Source: Pseudomonas sp.
GTDB lineage: Bacteria; Pseudomonadota; Gammaproteobacteria; Pseudomonadales; Pseudomonadaceae
Direction of reading: 5' to 3'
Length of the DNA: 10,224 nucleotides
Assembly: GCA_029239415.1 (NCBI GenBank)
Contig: JAQZAY010000119.1
Location: 1-10,224, forward strand
Under the pieces are notes generated by a model. It ran no database searches and had not been told where the DNA came from. It saw only the letters and a list, made by a program, of their open reading frames with translations. A program made the translations under genes and the position numbers. Positions 1 to 6,816 of the stretch are shown in pieces (positions within the stretch are counted from its first letter, which is position 1; every line of letters starts with the position of its first letter).

Positions 1-1
1 G

Positions 2-580
2 GTGGGCATCTTCCCGGCCTACGAGGCCAACGCCTTCGCCACCGGCTGGAACCGCAACGACGCGCTGGTCGCGGTCAGCCAGGGCCTGCTCGAGCGCTTC
101 TCCCCCGATGAAGTGCGTGCGGTGCTGGCCCACGAGATCGGCCACGTGGCCAACGGCGACATGGTGACCCTGGCCTTGGTGCAGGGCGTGGTGAACACCT
201 TCGTGATGTTCTTCGCGCGTATCATCGGCAACTTCGTCGACAAGGTGATCTTCAAGAACGAGGAAGGGCGCGGCATTGCCTTCTTCGTCGCCACCATCGT
301 CGCCGAGCTGGTGCTGGGCATCCTGGCCAGCATGATCGTCATGTGGTTCTCGCGTCGCCGCGAATACCGTGCCGACGAAGCCGGCGCCCGCCTGGCCGGC
401 ACCAACGCCATGGTCGGCGCCCTGCAGCGCCTGCGCTCGGAGCAAGGCCTGCCGGTGCACATGCCCGACACCATGAAGGCCTTCGGCATCAATGGCGGCC
501 TCAAGCACGGCCTTGCCGGCCTGCTGATGAGCCACCCGCCGCTCGAAGACCGCATCGACGCACTGCGCCGCCGCGGTTGA
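2..580 (+). CDS. htpX: Protease HtpX, M48 family, 5'-truncated by window edge
   Basis: HtpX is an inner-membrane zinc metalloprotease that helps remove misfolded membrane proteins under heat or envelope stress. Only the last ~192 residues of a protein usually near 290 are present, so the true start and the N-terminal membrane segments lie upstream of the window; the GTG at position 2 is an internal valine. The HExxH zinc motif (HEIGH) is encoded at 131-145. The third zinc ligand is the glutamate of the REYRAD motif about 75 residues later. Between them are two hydrophobic stretches (visible residues ~55-80 and ~92-116) fitting the two C-terminal membrane segments. The C-terminal SHPPLEDRI block is typical of the family. 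The gene ends in TGA at 578-580 and is followed by a two-way terminator shared with tpm. All visible catalytic residues are intact, so identification is firm. Confidence 0.96.
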   Translation: MGIFPAYEANAFATGWNRNDALVAVSQGLLERFSPDEVRAVLAHEIGHVANGDMVTLALVQGVVNTFVMFFARIIGNFVDKVIFKNEEGRGIAFFVATIVAELVLGILASMIVMWFSRRREYRADEAGARLAGTNAMVGALQRLRSEQGLPVHMPDTMKAFGINGGLKHGLAGLLMSHPPLEDRIDALRRRG

Positions 581-595
581 GACAGGCTGCAGACG

Positions 596-621
596 AAAAG
601 GGCGACTTCGGTCGCCCTTTT
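596..621. terminator. Bidirectional terminator between htpX and tpm
   Basis: A perfect 11-bp stem (596-606 paired with 611-621) closes a TTCG tetraloop. An A-run sits at the left foot and a T-run at the right foot, so the hairpin has a U-tract on both strands. It lies between the convergent stops of htpX (580) and tpm (630) and should serve both genes. Confidence 0.92.
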
Positions 622-629
622 TCGTGGGC

Positions 630-1280
630 TCAGCGCTGGATGCGGTAGACCCGCTCGAACAGCCTGGGCACACCCGCCTGGACGAATCTGGGGCTGTGCT
701 CGAGGATGTCGCAGGCTTGTACCTGCCCTACCCGCCAGCCATCGAACAGGCGCTGCACCTCATCATCGGTGACCGCGAACGGCGGGCCTTGCAGGCGCGC
801 CTGCTCGTAGTCCAGGGTCACCAGCAGCAGGTCGCAGGCCGCAGGCAGCACTCGCGCCAGGTGCTGCACATAACGCTCGCGCATGGGCGGCGGCAAGGCG
901 ATCAGGGCGGCCCGGTCATAGACCGCCACGCAGTCGGCAACGTCCTCGCGACCGAGGTCGAAGAAATCCCCCTGCCACAGCTCGATTTCGGCGGTGCGCC
1001 AGCGAGTGAAGCCATCCTGCTCGAGCACGTCGGCCTCCAGGCCCTGCTCATGGAAGAAGTCCAATACGGCCTTTTCGGAAATCTCCACGCCCAGCACGCG
1101 ATACCCTTGCGAGGCCAGCCACAGCATGTCCAGGCTCTTGCCGCACAACGGCACCAGCACCCGGCTGCCCGGCGCCAGCCCCAATGAGGGCCAGTGATTG
1201 TGCAGGTAGGTGTTCACCCGGGACTGATGGAAACCGATCTGGTTGTCTTCCCACCGCTTGTTCCAAAAGGCTGGCTCCAT
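630..1280 (-). CDS. tpm: Thiopurine S-methyltransferase
   Basis: This is a cytoplasmic SAM-dependent methyltransferase of the TPMT family. In Pseudomonas the enzyme methylates thiopurines and selenium or tellurium oxyanions, and it has been linked to metalloid resistance. The protein has 216 residues, matching the usual ~218. It starts with the family signature (FWNKRW at 6-10, then NQIGFHQ at 13-19). The SAM-binding motif I is VPLCGKSLDM at 43-52, followed by the acidic residue of VLGVEIS near 66. The ATG at 1280 is preceded by AGGAG with a 6-base spacer, which supports this start. The gene is divergent from the dioxygenase gene at 1384 across a ~100-bp promoter region, and convergent with htpX. 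It appears to be a single-gene unit. I see nothing abnormal in it. Confidence 0.93.
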   Translation of the reverse strand: MEPAFWNKRWEDNQIGFHQSRVNTYLHNHWPSLGLAPGSRVLVPLCGKSLDMLWLASQGYRVLGVEISEKAVLDFFHEQGLEADVLEQDGFTRWRTAEIELWQGDFFDLGREDVADCVAVYDRAALIALPPPMRERYVQHLARVLPAACDLLLVTLDYEQARLQGPPFAVTDDEVQRLFDGWRVGQVQACDILEHSPRFVQAGVPRLFERVYRIQR

Positions 1281-1296
1281 GGATCGCTCCTGAAAA

Positions 1297-1325
1297 TTCG
1301 ATTGGATGGCTGCAAAACTTATATT
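1297..1325 (+). promoter_or_regulatory. Candidate promoter for the dioxygenase gene, in the tpm divergent region
   Basis: A TATATT element (1320-1325), five of six matches to the -10 consensus, lies 17 bp after a weak TTCGAT (1297-1302). Read on the other strand, the same AT-rich patch gives TATAAG, which could serve tpm. Transcription to the right would start near 1332. This rests on consensus matching only. Confidence 0.3.
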
Positions 1326-1349
1326 GGATCTCGATGCTGCATCTGCTTG

Positions 1350-1365
1350 AAGATGACTTCATCTT
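1350..1365. promoter_or_regulatory. Perfect palindrome upstream of the dioxygenase gene
   Basis: AAGATGA and TCATCTT form perfect 7-bp arms around a 2-bp spacer, between the candidate promoter and the ribosome binding site (AGGA at 1373-1376). Position and symmetry suit a repressor operator or a small mRNA hairpin. No regulator is known to me for this sequence. Confidence 0.35.
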
Positions 1366-1383
1366 AACCCTCAGGACACAACC

Positions 1384-2150
1384 ATGCTGCCCAGCCTGTT
1401 CATTTCCCATGGCTCGCCCATGCTCGCCCTGCAGCCTGGCGCCAGCGGACCGGCGTTGGCGGCACTGGCAGGGTCGCTGCCCCGGCCCAAGGCAATCGTG
1501 GTGGTGTCGGCGCACTGGGAGAGCCGCGAGCTGCTGGTGACTGGGCATTGCGAACCCGAGACCTGGCACGACTTCGGCGGGTTTCCTGCGGCGTTGTACG
1601 CCGTGCAATACCCCGCGCCCGGTGAGCCCGGGCTGGCAGCGCGAGTCAGCCAGATGCTCTCCAGCAGTGGCCTGCCAGCCCGCCTCGATCCACAGCGCCC
1701 GTTCGACCATGGCAGCTGGGTGCCACTGTCGCTGATGTATCCGCAGGCGGATATCCCGGTGGTGCAGGTGTCACTGCCCAGCCAGGCGGGGCCACAGTTG
1801 CAGCTGCGCATTGGCCAGGTCTTGGCCGCGTTGCGCGCAGAAGGCATCCTGCTGATCGGTTCGGGCAGCATCACTCACAACCTTGGCGAACTCGACTGGC
1901 ACGCCGGTCCCGAGACCATCGAGCCGTGGGCGCGGGCGTTTCGCGATTGGGTGGTGGACAGGCTGGATGCGAGTGACGACGCTGCTCTGCTCGACTATCG
2001 CCGGCAGGCGCCGTTCGCGGTACGCAATCATCCGAGCGATGAGCACCTGCTGCCGCTGTTTTTCGCGATGGGTGCGGGGGAGCGCTTCGGCATTGTCCAC
2101 CAAGCTTCACCCTGGGGGCCCTGGGCATGGACATCTACCGCTTCGACTAG
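1384..2150 (+). pseudogene. ygiD: 4,5-DOPA-extradiol-type dioxygenase (YgiD family), frameshifted near its 3' end
   Basis: The product belongs to the class III extradiol ring-cleavage dioxygenases of the YgiD/LigB type, metal enzymes that open catechol rings; E. coli YgiD acts on DOPA. Four metal-site histidines are present with family spacing: H9 (ISHGSP), H44 (SAHWE), H165 (SITHNL) and H221 (DEHLLP). The start has AGGA with a 7-base spacer. The frame is intact for 240 codons, to CAC CAA at 2098-2103. The typical C-terminus (GFTLGALGMDIYRFD, then TAG at 2148-2150) then continues in a different frame. One base, probably a G in AAG(G)CTT, is missing near 2104. Restored, the protein would be 255 residues. 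As written, the frame stays open far into the antisense of the helicase gene. The cause may be a real mutation or a sequence error. Family assignment is firm; activity is uncertain. Confidence 0.85.
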
Positions 2151-2154
2151 ACAT

Positions 2155-2196
2155 CCATGCACCTGCGCCAGCGCAGAGGCCGGCACAGGTGCATGG
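2155..2196. repeat. Long inverted repeat after the dioxygenase gene
   Basis: CCATGCACCTG (2155-2165) and CAGGTGCATGG (2186-2196) are perfect 11-bp arms. After one mismatch, three further pairs (2167-2169 with 2182-2184) extend the stem. It begins 5 bp after the expected stop codon and has no T-run. The loop side contains AGAGGCCGGC, also found in the REP-like element at 6528-6565. It may be a REP relative or a 3' stabilising hairpin. Confidence 0.6.
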
Positions 2197-2212
2197 TCCG
2201 ATCCTGCAGGCA

Positions 2213-2245
2213 AAAAAAATCCCCGAACCAGTCGGGGATTTTTTT
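2213..2245. terminator. Bidirectional terminator between dioxygenase and helicase genes
   Basis: A perfect 14-bp stem (2213-2226 with 2232-2245) has a 5-base loop. Its centre is TCCCCGA/TCGGGGA, flanked by eight A on the left and seven T on the right, giving a strong U-tract on both strands. It ends 17 bp from the helicase stop at 2263. Confidence 0.95.
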
Positions 2246-2262
2246 ATTCAGCGCGGAGCAGA

Positions 2263-3945
2263 TCAGTCCTCGCGGTACCGGCGCAGCTTGAGCTGCTTGC
2301 CTGCAACGCGGGTGTCCTTGAGCTTGGTCAGCAGACGCTCGAGGCCGTCTTCGGGCAGCTCGATCAGGCTGAAGCTGTCGCGCACCTGGATGCGGCCGAT
2401 CGCTTCGCGGGCCAGGCCACCTTCGTTGAGGATCGCGCCCAGAAGGTTCTTGGCGGCGATGCCATCACGGGCACCCAGGGCAGTACGGCAACGCGCACGG
2501 CCTTCGCCCAGCGGCAAGGGTGCACGACGCTCGCGCTCGCCACCACGGTCGCTACGCTCACTGCGCTCGCCCGTACCGACGGTACGCTCACGCGGCGAGT
2601 AGGTCGGCACCAGGGGCTGTTCGCCTTCCACCGCCGCCAGGCTCAGCGCCTGACCGTTGGTGGCCTTGCGCAGCAGGGCCGAAGCCAGGGCGCGCGGGCT
2701 GCAGCCCAGGTCGGTGGTCAGGCGGTCGAGCAGGTCGCCATGGCTGGCTTCGGCATCGGCCACCAGGGGCGCGAGGCTTGCGGTCAGCTTCTTGATGCGG
2801 GCATCGAGCACGGCCTGGGCATTGGGCAGACGAGCTTCGGCAACCTTCTGGCCGGTTACACGCTCGATGACCTGCAGCATGCGGCGCTCGCGCGGGGTGA
2901 CCAGCAGCAGCGCGCGGCCTTCGCGACCGGCACGGCCAGTACGGCCGATACGGTGCACGTAGGACTCCGGGTCGTACGGCATGTCGACGTTGAACACGTG
3001 GGTGATGCGCGGTACGTCCAGGCCACGGGCGGCGACGTCGGTGGCGACGACGATGTCCAGGCGACCGTCCTTGAGCGACTCGATCACGCGCTCACGCTGG
3101 TTCTGGGCGATGTCGCCGTTCAGCGCGGCAGCCTTGTAGCCCTTGGCTTCCAGCGCGCTGGCCAGGTCCAGGGTGGCTTGCTTGGTACGCACGAAGGCGA
3201 TCAGCGCGTCGAACTCCTCGACTTCCAGCAGACGCAGCACGGCCGGGATCTTCTGGTCGGCGTGGACCATCAGGTGGGCCTGGTCGATCGCGGTGACGGT
3301 CTGGGTCTTGGTCTGGATCTTGACATGCTTGGGGTCACGCAGGTGACGCTCGGCGATGCTACGGATCGAAGACGGCAGAGTGGCCGAGAACAGCACGGTC
3401 TGGCGGGTTTCAGGAATGGCCTTGAAGATGACTTCGAGGTCGTCCATGAAGCCCAGCTTGAGCATTTCGTCCGCTTCGTCGAGCACCAGGTGCTTGATGG
3501 TGGACAGGACTTTCTCGTCGCGACGCAGGTGGTCGCAGAGACGGCCCGGAGTGGCCACGACGATTTGCGCGCCGTTGCGGATTGCTTTGAGTTGTGGGCC
3601 CATCGGGGCACCACCGTACACGGCCACCACGTTAACGCCCGGCATCTGCTTGGCGTAGGTTTCGAAAGCGGTGGCTACTTGCAGCGCCAACTCACGGGTT
3701 GGCGCAAGGATCAGGGCTTGCGGTTCGCGCTTGCTCGTGTCGATACGGCTGAGGATCGGCAGTGCGAAGGCAGCGGTCTTGCCGGTGCCCGTCTGCGCCT
3801 GGCCGATCATGTCGTGACCGGCGAGGATGATCGGGATCGACTGTTGCTGGATGGCCGATGGCTCTTCGTAGCCAGTGGCTACGACAGCGGCAACAATGCT
3901 CGGGTTGAGATCGAGAGCGGCGAATCCGCCGGTTTCCTGGGTCAT
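2263..3945 (-). CDS. deaD: DEAD-box ATP-dependent RNA helicase (DeaD/DbpA type)
   Basis: The 560-residue product is an ATP-driven RNA helicase, expected to act on ribosomal or structured mRNA in the cytoplasm. All core motifs are present: Q motif (F8 to Q33), motif I AQTGTGKT (50-57), Ia PTRELA (82-87), Ib TPGR (132-135), II DEAD (156-159), III SAT (187-189), V ATDVAARGLD (301-310) and VI HRIGRTGR (331-338). An Arg/Glu/Gly-rich linker leads to a C-terminal DbpA-type RNA-binding domain (~485-560, ending KLRRYRED). I chose the ATG at 3943-3945 because AGAGG lies 7 bases before it and the protein then begins MTQETGGFAALDL, like its relatives. An in-frame ATG at 3996 would add 17 unlike residues and has a badly spaced ribosome site. 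The domain layout fits DeaD/CsdA or DbpA homologues; the choice between those names is uncertain. The long leader suggests post-transcriptional control. Confidence 0.93.
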   Translation of the reverse strand: MTQETGGFAALDLNPSIVAAVVATGYEEPSAIQQQSIPIILAGHDMIGQAQTGTGKTAAFALPILSRIDTSKREPQALILAPTRELALQVATAFETYAKQMPGVNVVAVYGGAPMGPQLKAIRNGAQIVVATPGRLCDHLRRDEKVLSTIKHLVLDEADEMLKLGFMDDLEVIFKAIPETRQTVLFSATLPSSIRSIAERHLRDPKHVKIQTKTQTVTAIDQAHLMVHADQKIPAVLRLLEVEEFDALIAFVRTKQATLDLASALEAKGYKAAALNGDIAQNQRERVIESLKDGRLDIVVATDVAARGLDVPRITHVFNVDMPYDPESYVHRIGRTGRAGREGRALLLVTPRERRMLQVIERVTGQKVAEARLPNAQAVLDARIKKLTASLAPLVADAEASHGDLLDRLTTDLGCSPRALASALLRKATNGQALSLAAVEGEQPLVPTYSPRERTVGTGERSERSDRGGERERRAPLPLGEGRARCRTALGARDGIAAKNLLGAILNEGGLAREAIGRIQVRDSFSLIELPEDGLERLLTKLKDTRVAGKQLKLRRYRED

Positions 3946-4163
3946 GGGTCTGCCTCTAGGTGCATCCGCAAAGACCCATGCTCCAAAACTGCACATGCCT
4001 TGAAAGACCCAAAGGTCACCCAGGCAGCTTTGGCGGCGGGGATTTGCGAAAACGATTGAAAATGGGAACGTCTTGGGACGGTCCGCCTAGCGGACGCGCA
4101 GCCGAAGCTGATCAGGAGGACTTGCATCCACTGAAATGAAGGTCCGCTAAAAGACCGGCGCGT

Positions 4164-4169
4164 ACTATA
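4164..4169 (-). promoter_or_regulatory. Candidate -10 box of the helicase gene
   Basis: TATAGT on the minus strand matches the -10 consensus at five of six bases. It would start transcription near 4157 and give a leader of about 210 bases before the ATG at 3945. No good -35 hexamer is found at the right distance, so confidence is low. Confidence 0.3.
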
Positions 4170-4239
4170 TCTGAAATCGAGGAGAACGGTGAGAAATATT
4201 TCGTAGCGGCGTGGTTGGCTGAAACGGCTGACCTGGGGA

Positions 4240-4274
4240 GCGGCCTTGTGCCGCGATGGACCGCGAAGCGGTCC
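4240..4274 (-). repeat. REP-like double hairpin downstream of the spermidine-synthase-like gene
   Basis: Two adjacent inverted repeats are seen: GGACCGC-GAA-GCGGTCC (4258-4274, perfect 7-bp arms) and GCGGC-CTTGT-GCCGC (4240-4254, 5-bp arms). On the minus strand they read as a GC hairpin, then CATCGCGGCACAAGGCCGCTCC split across the second, a form I remember as common after P. putida genes. There is no U-tract. It may end transcription weakly or protect the 3' end. Confidence 0.55.
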
Positions 4275-4287
4275 CCACCCAGGCACC

Positions 4288-5043
4288 TCAGGTAGCCGGC
4301 CGAATCTCCGAGATCAAGGTCTCCAGCGAATACCCCAGCTGCGGCGCCAACGCCTCAGCCCGCGCCCGCAATCCCTGCATGTCCAGCCCCTGCTCCAGGC
4401 CCGCCGGCACGATCACGATCACATTGCCCTCCTTCACCGGCAGCTCCCAGTAATGCCGGTGATACAGCCCACGCAAAAGCGCAGCGCCAAGCGGCTTGCC
4501 GTCCTCCCCCGCCCATTGGTTGATCACCAGCCATCCGCCAGGATTGAGCTTGCGCTGGCAGTCTTCCAGAAATCCCCAGGCCAGGTGCCCGACGCCCGGG
4601 CCGTGATCGGTATAGAGGTCGACGAAGATCAGGTCGGCGGTCTCGGCGCCGGGCAGCAGCTCGAGTGCATCGCCGACCCGGATGTACAGCCGTGGGTCGT
4701 CGGCGAGCCCCAGGTACTCCATGGCCAGGCGCGGCACGTCGGGTCGCAGCTCGATGGCCTCGACGTCGTCCAGCGGCAGGAACTCGAGGCAGGCCTGGGT
4801 CAGCGTGCCGGCGCCCAGCCCCAGGAACAGCGCGCTCTCGGGCTGCTCGTGGCACAGCGCGCCGACCAGCATGGCGCGGGTATAGTCGTACTCCAGCCAG
4901 CTCGGGTCGGCGGTGAACACGCAGCTCTGCTCGATCGCCTCGCCAAACTCGAGAAACCGGTAGTCCTCGACCTCCAGCACGCTGATGGTGCCCCACGCAT
5001 CCTGCACCTGGGCCAGCAGCCGCTCTTCCCGTTCACCTGCCAT
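4288..5043 (-). CDS. Spermidine-synthase-like methyltransferase-fold protein
   Basis: This 251-residue protein has the Rossmann fold of the spermidine synthase (aminopropyltransferase) family, but its function is not known. Visible are a glycine-rich nucleotide motif LGLGAGTLTQ (74-83), an acidic residue at the end of strand 2 (AIELRPD, E98), the GDALELL block (124-130) and DLIFVDLYTDHGPG (137-150), which aligns with the aspartate loop of SpeE. The GGGDG motif of true spermidine synthases is replaced by GLGAG, so polyamine synthesis should not be assumed. The ATG at 5041-5043 is preferred, with a weak GGGA nearby; a TTG at 5070 would add nine residues and has no better site. It is divergent from the DAHP synthase gene and sits upstream of the helicase gene on the same strand, with 342 bp between. 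I would keep it as a hypothetical SAM-dependent or aminopropyl transferase. Confidence 0.85.
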   Translation of the reverse strand: MAGEREERLLAQVQDAWGTISVLEVEDYRFLEFGEAIEQSCVFTADPSWLEYDYTRAMLVGALCHEQPESALFLGLGAGTLTQACLEFLPLDDVEAIELRPDVPRLAMEYLGLADDPRLYIRVGDALELLPGAETADLIFVDLYTDHGPGVGHLAWGFLEDCQRKLNPGGWLVINQWAGEDGKPLGAALLRGLYHRHYWELPVKEGNVIVIVPAGLEQGLDMQGLRARAEALAPQLGYSLETLISEIRPAT

Positions 5044-5165
5044 ATGTCCCGAGCCCCTGCCGTCCGGCAAAGACCCGCATTGTCCGCCAAGCCCGCCAGT
5101 GCAACAAGCGCGCTGGCAGCTGTTAACATGGTTTCACACTCTTTCCAGACATGACCGAGCCTGCG

Positions 5166-6512
5166 ATGAACCTACCCTGGACGCCTGACAGCTGGCGCGC
5201 CCTGCCGATCCAGCAGCAACCGACCTACCCCGACGCCGCGCACTTGCTCAAGGTCGAGCAGACCCTGGCCAGCTACCCGCCGCTGGTGTTCGCCGGCGAA
5301 GCCCGCGAGCTGCGCCGGCAGTTTGCCGAGGTTACCCAGGGCCGGGCATTCCTCCTGCAGGGCGGGGATTGCGCCGAAAGCTTCGCCGAGTTTTCCGCCG
5401 CCAAGATCCGCGACACCTTCAAGGTGCTGCTGCAGATGGCGATCGTCATGACCTTTGCCGCCGGCTGCCCGGTGGTCAAGGTCGGCCGCATGGCCGGGCA
5501 GTTCGCCAAGCCGCGCTCGGCCAATGATGAAACGCTGGACGGCGTGACCCTGCCAGCCTACCGCGGCGATATCGTCAACGGCATCGGCTTCGACGAAAAG
5601 AGCCGCGTGCCCGACCCCGAGCGCCTGCTGCAGGCCTACCACCAGGCCACCGCCAGCCTCAACCTGCTGCGTGCCTTCGCCCAGGGTGGCTTTGCCGACC
5701 TGCACCAGGTGCACAAGTGGAACCTGGACTTCATCGCCAACTCGGCCCTGGCCGAGAAGTACCACCTGCTGGCCGACCGTATCGACGAGACCCTGGCGTT
5801 CATGCGTGCCTGCGGCATGGACAGCTCGCCGCAGCTGCGCGAGACCAGCTTCTTCACCGCCCACGAAGCCCTGCTGCTCAACTATGAAGAAGCCTTCGTG
5901 CGCAGCGACAGCCTGACCGGTGACTACTACGATTGCTCGGCGCACATGCTGTGGATCGGCGACCGCACCCGCCAGCTCGATGGCGCGCATGTCGAGTTCC
6001 TGCGTGGCGTGCACAACCCGATCGGGGTCAAGGTCGGTCCGAGCATGAACCCCGAGGAACTGATCCGCCTGATCGATCGCCTCAACCCGGACAACGATCC
6101 AGGCCGGCTCAACCTGATCGTGCGCATGGGCGCGGGCAAGGTCGGCGATCACCTGCCAGGGTTGATCCGCACCGTCGAGCGCGAAGGTCGCCAGGTGCTG
6201 TGGAGCTCCGACCCCATGCATGGCAACACCATCAAGGCCAGCAGCGGCTACAAGACCCGTGACTTCGCGCAGATCCTCAGCGAGGTGAAGCAGTTCTTCC
6301 AGGTGCACCAGGCCGAAGGCAGCTATGCCGGCGGCATCCATATCGAGATGACCGGGCAGAACGTCACCGAATGCATCGGCGGTGCCCGGCCGATCACCGA
6401 AGACGCCTTGTCGGACCGCTACCACACCCATTGCGACCCGCGCATGAATGCCGACCAGTCGCTGGAGCTGGCGTTCATGATCGCCGAGACGTTGAAGCAG
6501 GTGCGCCGGTAG
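5166..6512 (+). CDS. aroF: Type II 3-deoxy-7-phosphoheptulonate (DAHP) synthase
   Basis: The enzyme condenses phosphoenolpyruvate with erythrose 4-phosphate, the first step of the shikimate pathway to aromatic amino acids. Its 448 residues fit the long, allosterically regulated type II group rather than the short phenazine-linked one. Metal ligands are visible as C69 (GGDCAES), H352 (DPMHGN), E394 (HIEMTG) and D424 (HCDPRM). The substrate-binding residues R108 (KVGRMAG), K289 (GVKVGP) and R320 (LIVRMG) are also present. Spacing matches the M. tuberculosis enzyme with a constant offset of 17-18. I chose the ATG at 5166, which gives [11 protein letters not shown], like P. aeruginosa. An in-frame ATG at 5151 would add five residues; neither has a strong ribosome site. 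The symbol is uncertain because type II enzymes are also called aroG or aroA. It is divergent from the gene at 5043. Confidence 0.95.
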   Translation: MNLPWTPDSWRALPIQQQPTYPDAAHLLKVEQTLASYPPLVFAGEARELRRQFAEVTQGRAFLLQGGDCAESFAEFSAAKIRDTFKVLLQMAIVMTFAAGCPVVKVGRMAGQFAKPRSANDETLDGVTLPAYRGDIVNGIGFDEKSRVPDPERLLQAYHQATASLNLLRAFAQGGFADLHQVHKWNLDFIANSALAEKYHLLADRIDETLAFMRACGMDSSPQLRETSFFTAHEALLLNYEEAFVRSDSLTGDYYDCSAHMLWIGDRTRQLDGAHVEFLRGVHNPIGVKVGPSMNPEELIRLIDRLNPDNDPGRLNLIVRMGAGKVGDHLPGLIRTVEREGRQVLWSSDPMHGNTIKASSGYKTRDFAQILSEVKQFFQVHQAEGSYAGGIHIEMTGQNVTECIGGARPITEDALSDRYHTHCDPRMNADQSLELAFMIAETLKQVRR

Positions 6513-6527
6513 GGTTCCTCCAGCAGG

Positions 6528-6565
6528 GCCGGCCGCTTAGCTGGCTTGCCCCCGAAGAGGCCGGC
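6528..6565. repeat. REP-like element between DAHP synthase and DUF1127 genes
   Basis: Perfect 7-bp arms GCCGGCC (6528-6534) and GGCCGGC (6559-6565) enclose 24 bp. On the minus strand, 6564 to 6543 reads CCGGCCTCTTCG followed by GGGGCAAGCC, which closely resembles the head of the P. putida REP consensus as I recall it. It lies between two convergent stops (6512 and 6598), the usual REP location, and may act as a transcription boundary or gyrase/IHF site. Confidence 0.65.
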
Positions 6566-6597
6566 AGGGTCACAGGAGATGCCATGAATGACAGGCA

Positions 6598-6780
6598 TCA
6601 CTTCACCAGCGGATCATTCCAGAACGGGCGCTCCGATTCTTGCAGAGTGTCCGCGCGGCTCAACCCGAGATCCGCGAGCGCCTCGTCGCTCAGGCTCGCC
6701 AGCTGTTGCCGCTGGCGATACAGCTCGATCCAGCGAGCAGGCCGCTTCAGGTACGCACCCAAGTTGATCTGACCTTTCAT
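6598..6780 (-). CDS. DUF1127 (YjiS-like) small protein
   Basis: This is a 60-residue basic protein of the DUF1127 family. The C-terminal half shows the family signature, a short amphipathic helix followed by LASLSDEALADLGLSRADT (29-46). Family members in alphaproteobacteria and enterics are linked to RNA, phosphate or stress responses; the role in Pseudomonas is not established. The ATG at 6778-6780 has an excellent GGAGGG ribosome site 7 bases upstream, which settles the start. In-frame upstream codons to 6861 would add 27 residues that overlap the promoter region. It is divergent from the LysR gene, so LysR is a likely regulator. It is convergent with the DAHP synthase gene. Confidence 0.85.
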   Translation of the reverse strand: MKGQINLGAYLKRPARWIELYRQRQQLASLSDEALADLGLSRADTLQESERPFWNDPLVK

Positions 6781-6816
6781 CGTGAAGCCCTCCGTATTGG
6801 ATGGCATCAGTGTCCC

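Larger units (their letters stand above)
3946..4287 (-). other. 342-bp gene-free stretch: helicase leader, promoter and REP-like hairpins
   Basis: Reading on the minus strand, this holds two compact hairpins just after the spermidine-synthase-like stop (4240-4274), then a perfect palindrome GAAATATTTC (4193-4202). A TATAGT -10-like box follows at 4164-4169. Then comes a leader of about 210 bases containing a 6-bp hairpin (GTCCGC at 4081-4086 with GCGGAC at 4090-4095). An ATG at 4127 opens a 61-codon frame whose TGA overlaps the helicase ATG. I see no convincing -35 box and no known riboswitch. Confidence 0.6.

Noticed and set aside
2095..2110. Programmed ribosomal frameshifting as an explanation for the broken dioxygenase frame.
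   Set aside because: No slippery heptamer or homopolymer is present at the junction, and no downstream stimulatory element is evident in the right place. A deleted base is simpler.
3946..3996. Upstream in-frame ATG giving the helicase 17 extra residues.
   Set aside because: The extra residues are unlike the family N-terminus, and the ribosome site is one base from that ATG, whereas the ATG at 3945 has a well-spaced AGAGG.
1384..4059. An 891-codon open frame running from the dioxygenase start through the antisense of the helicase gene.
   Set aside because: Only the first 240 codons resemble a protein family. The rest is antisense to a clear helicase gene and stays open because of GC-rich codon use. 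A strong terminator at 2213-2245 cuts the transcript.
5172..6431. A 419-codon open frame antisense to the DAHP synthase gene.
   Set aside because: It is the mirror of a strongly conserved enzyme gene, has no family resemblance or convincing ribosome site, and is typical of antisense frames in high-GC genomes.
1301..6805. The 10-mer ATTGGATGGC occurs in both the tpm/dioxygenase region (1301) and the DUF1127/lysR region (6796), suggesting a shared regulator.
   Set aside because: Dozens of 10-mer repeats are expected by chance in 10 kb, and the flanks do not match.
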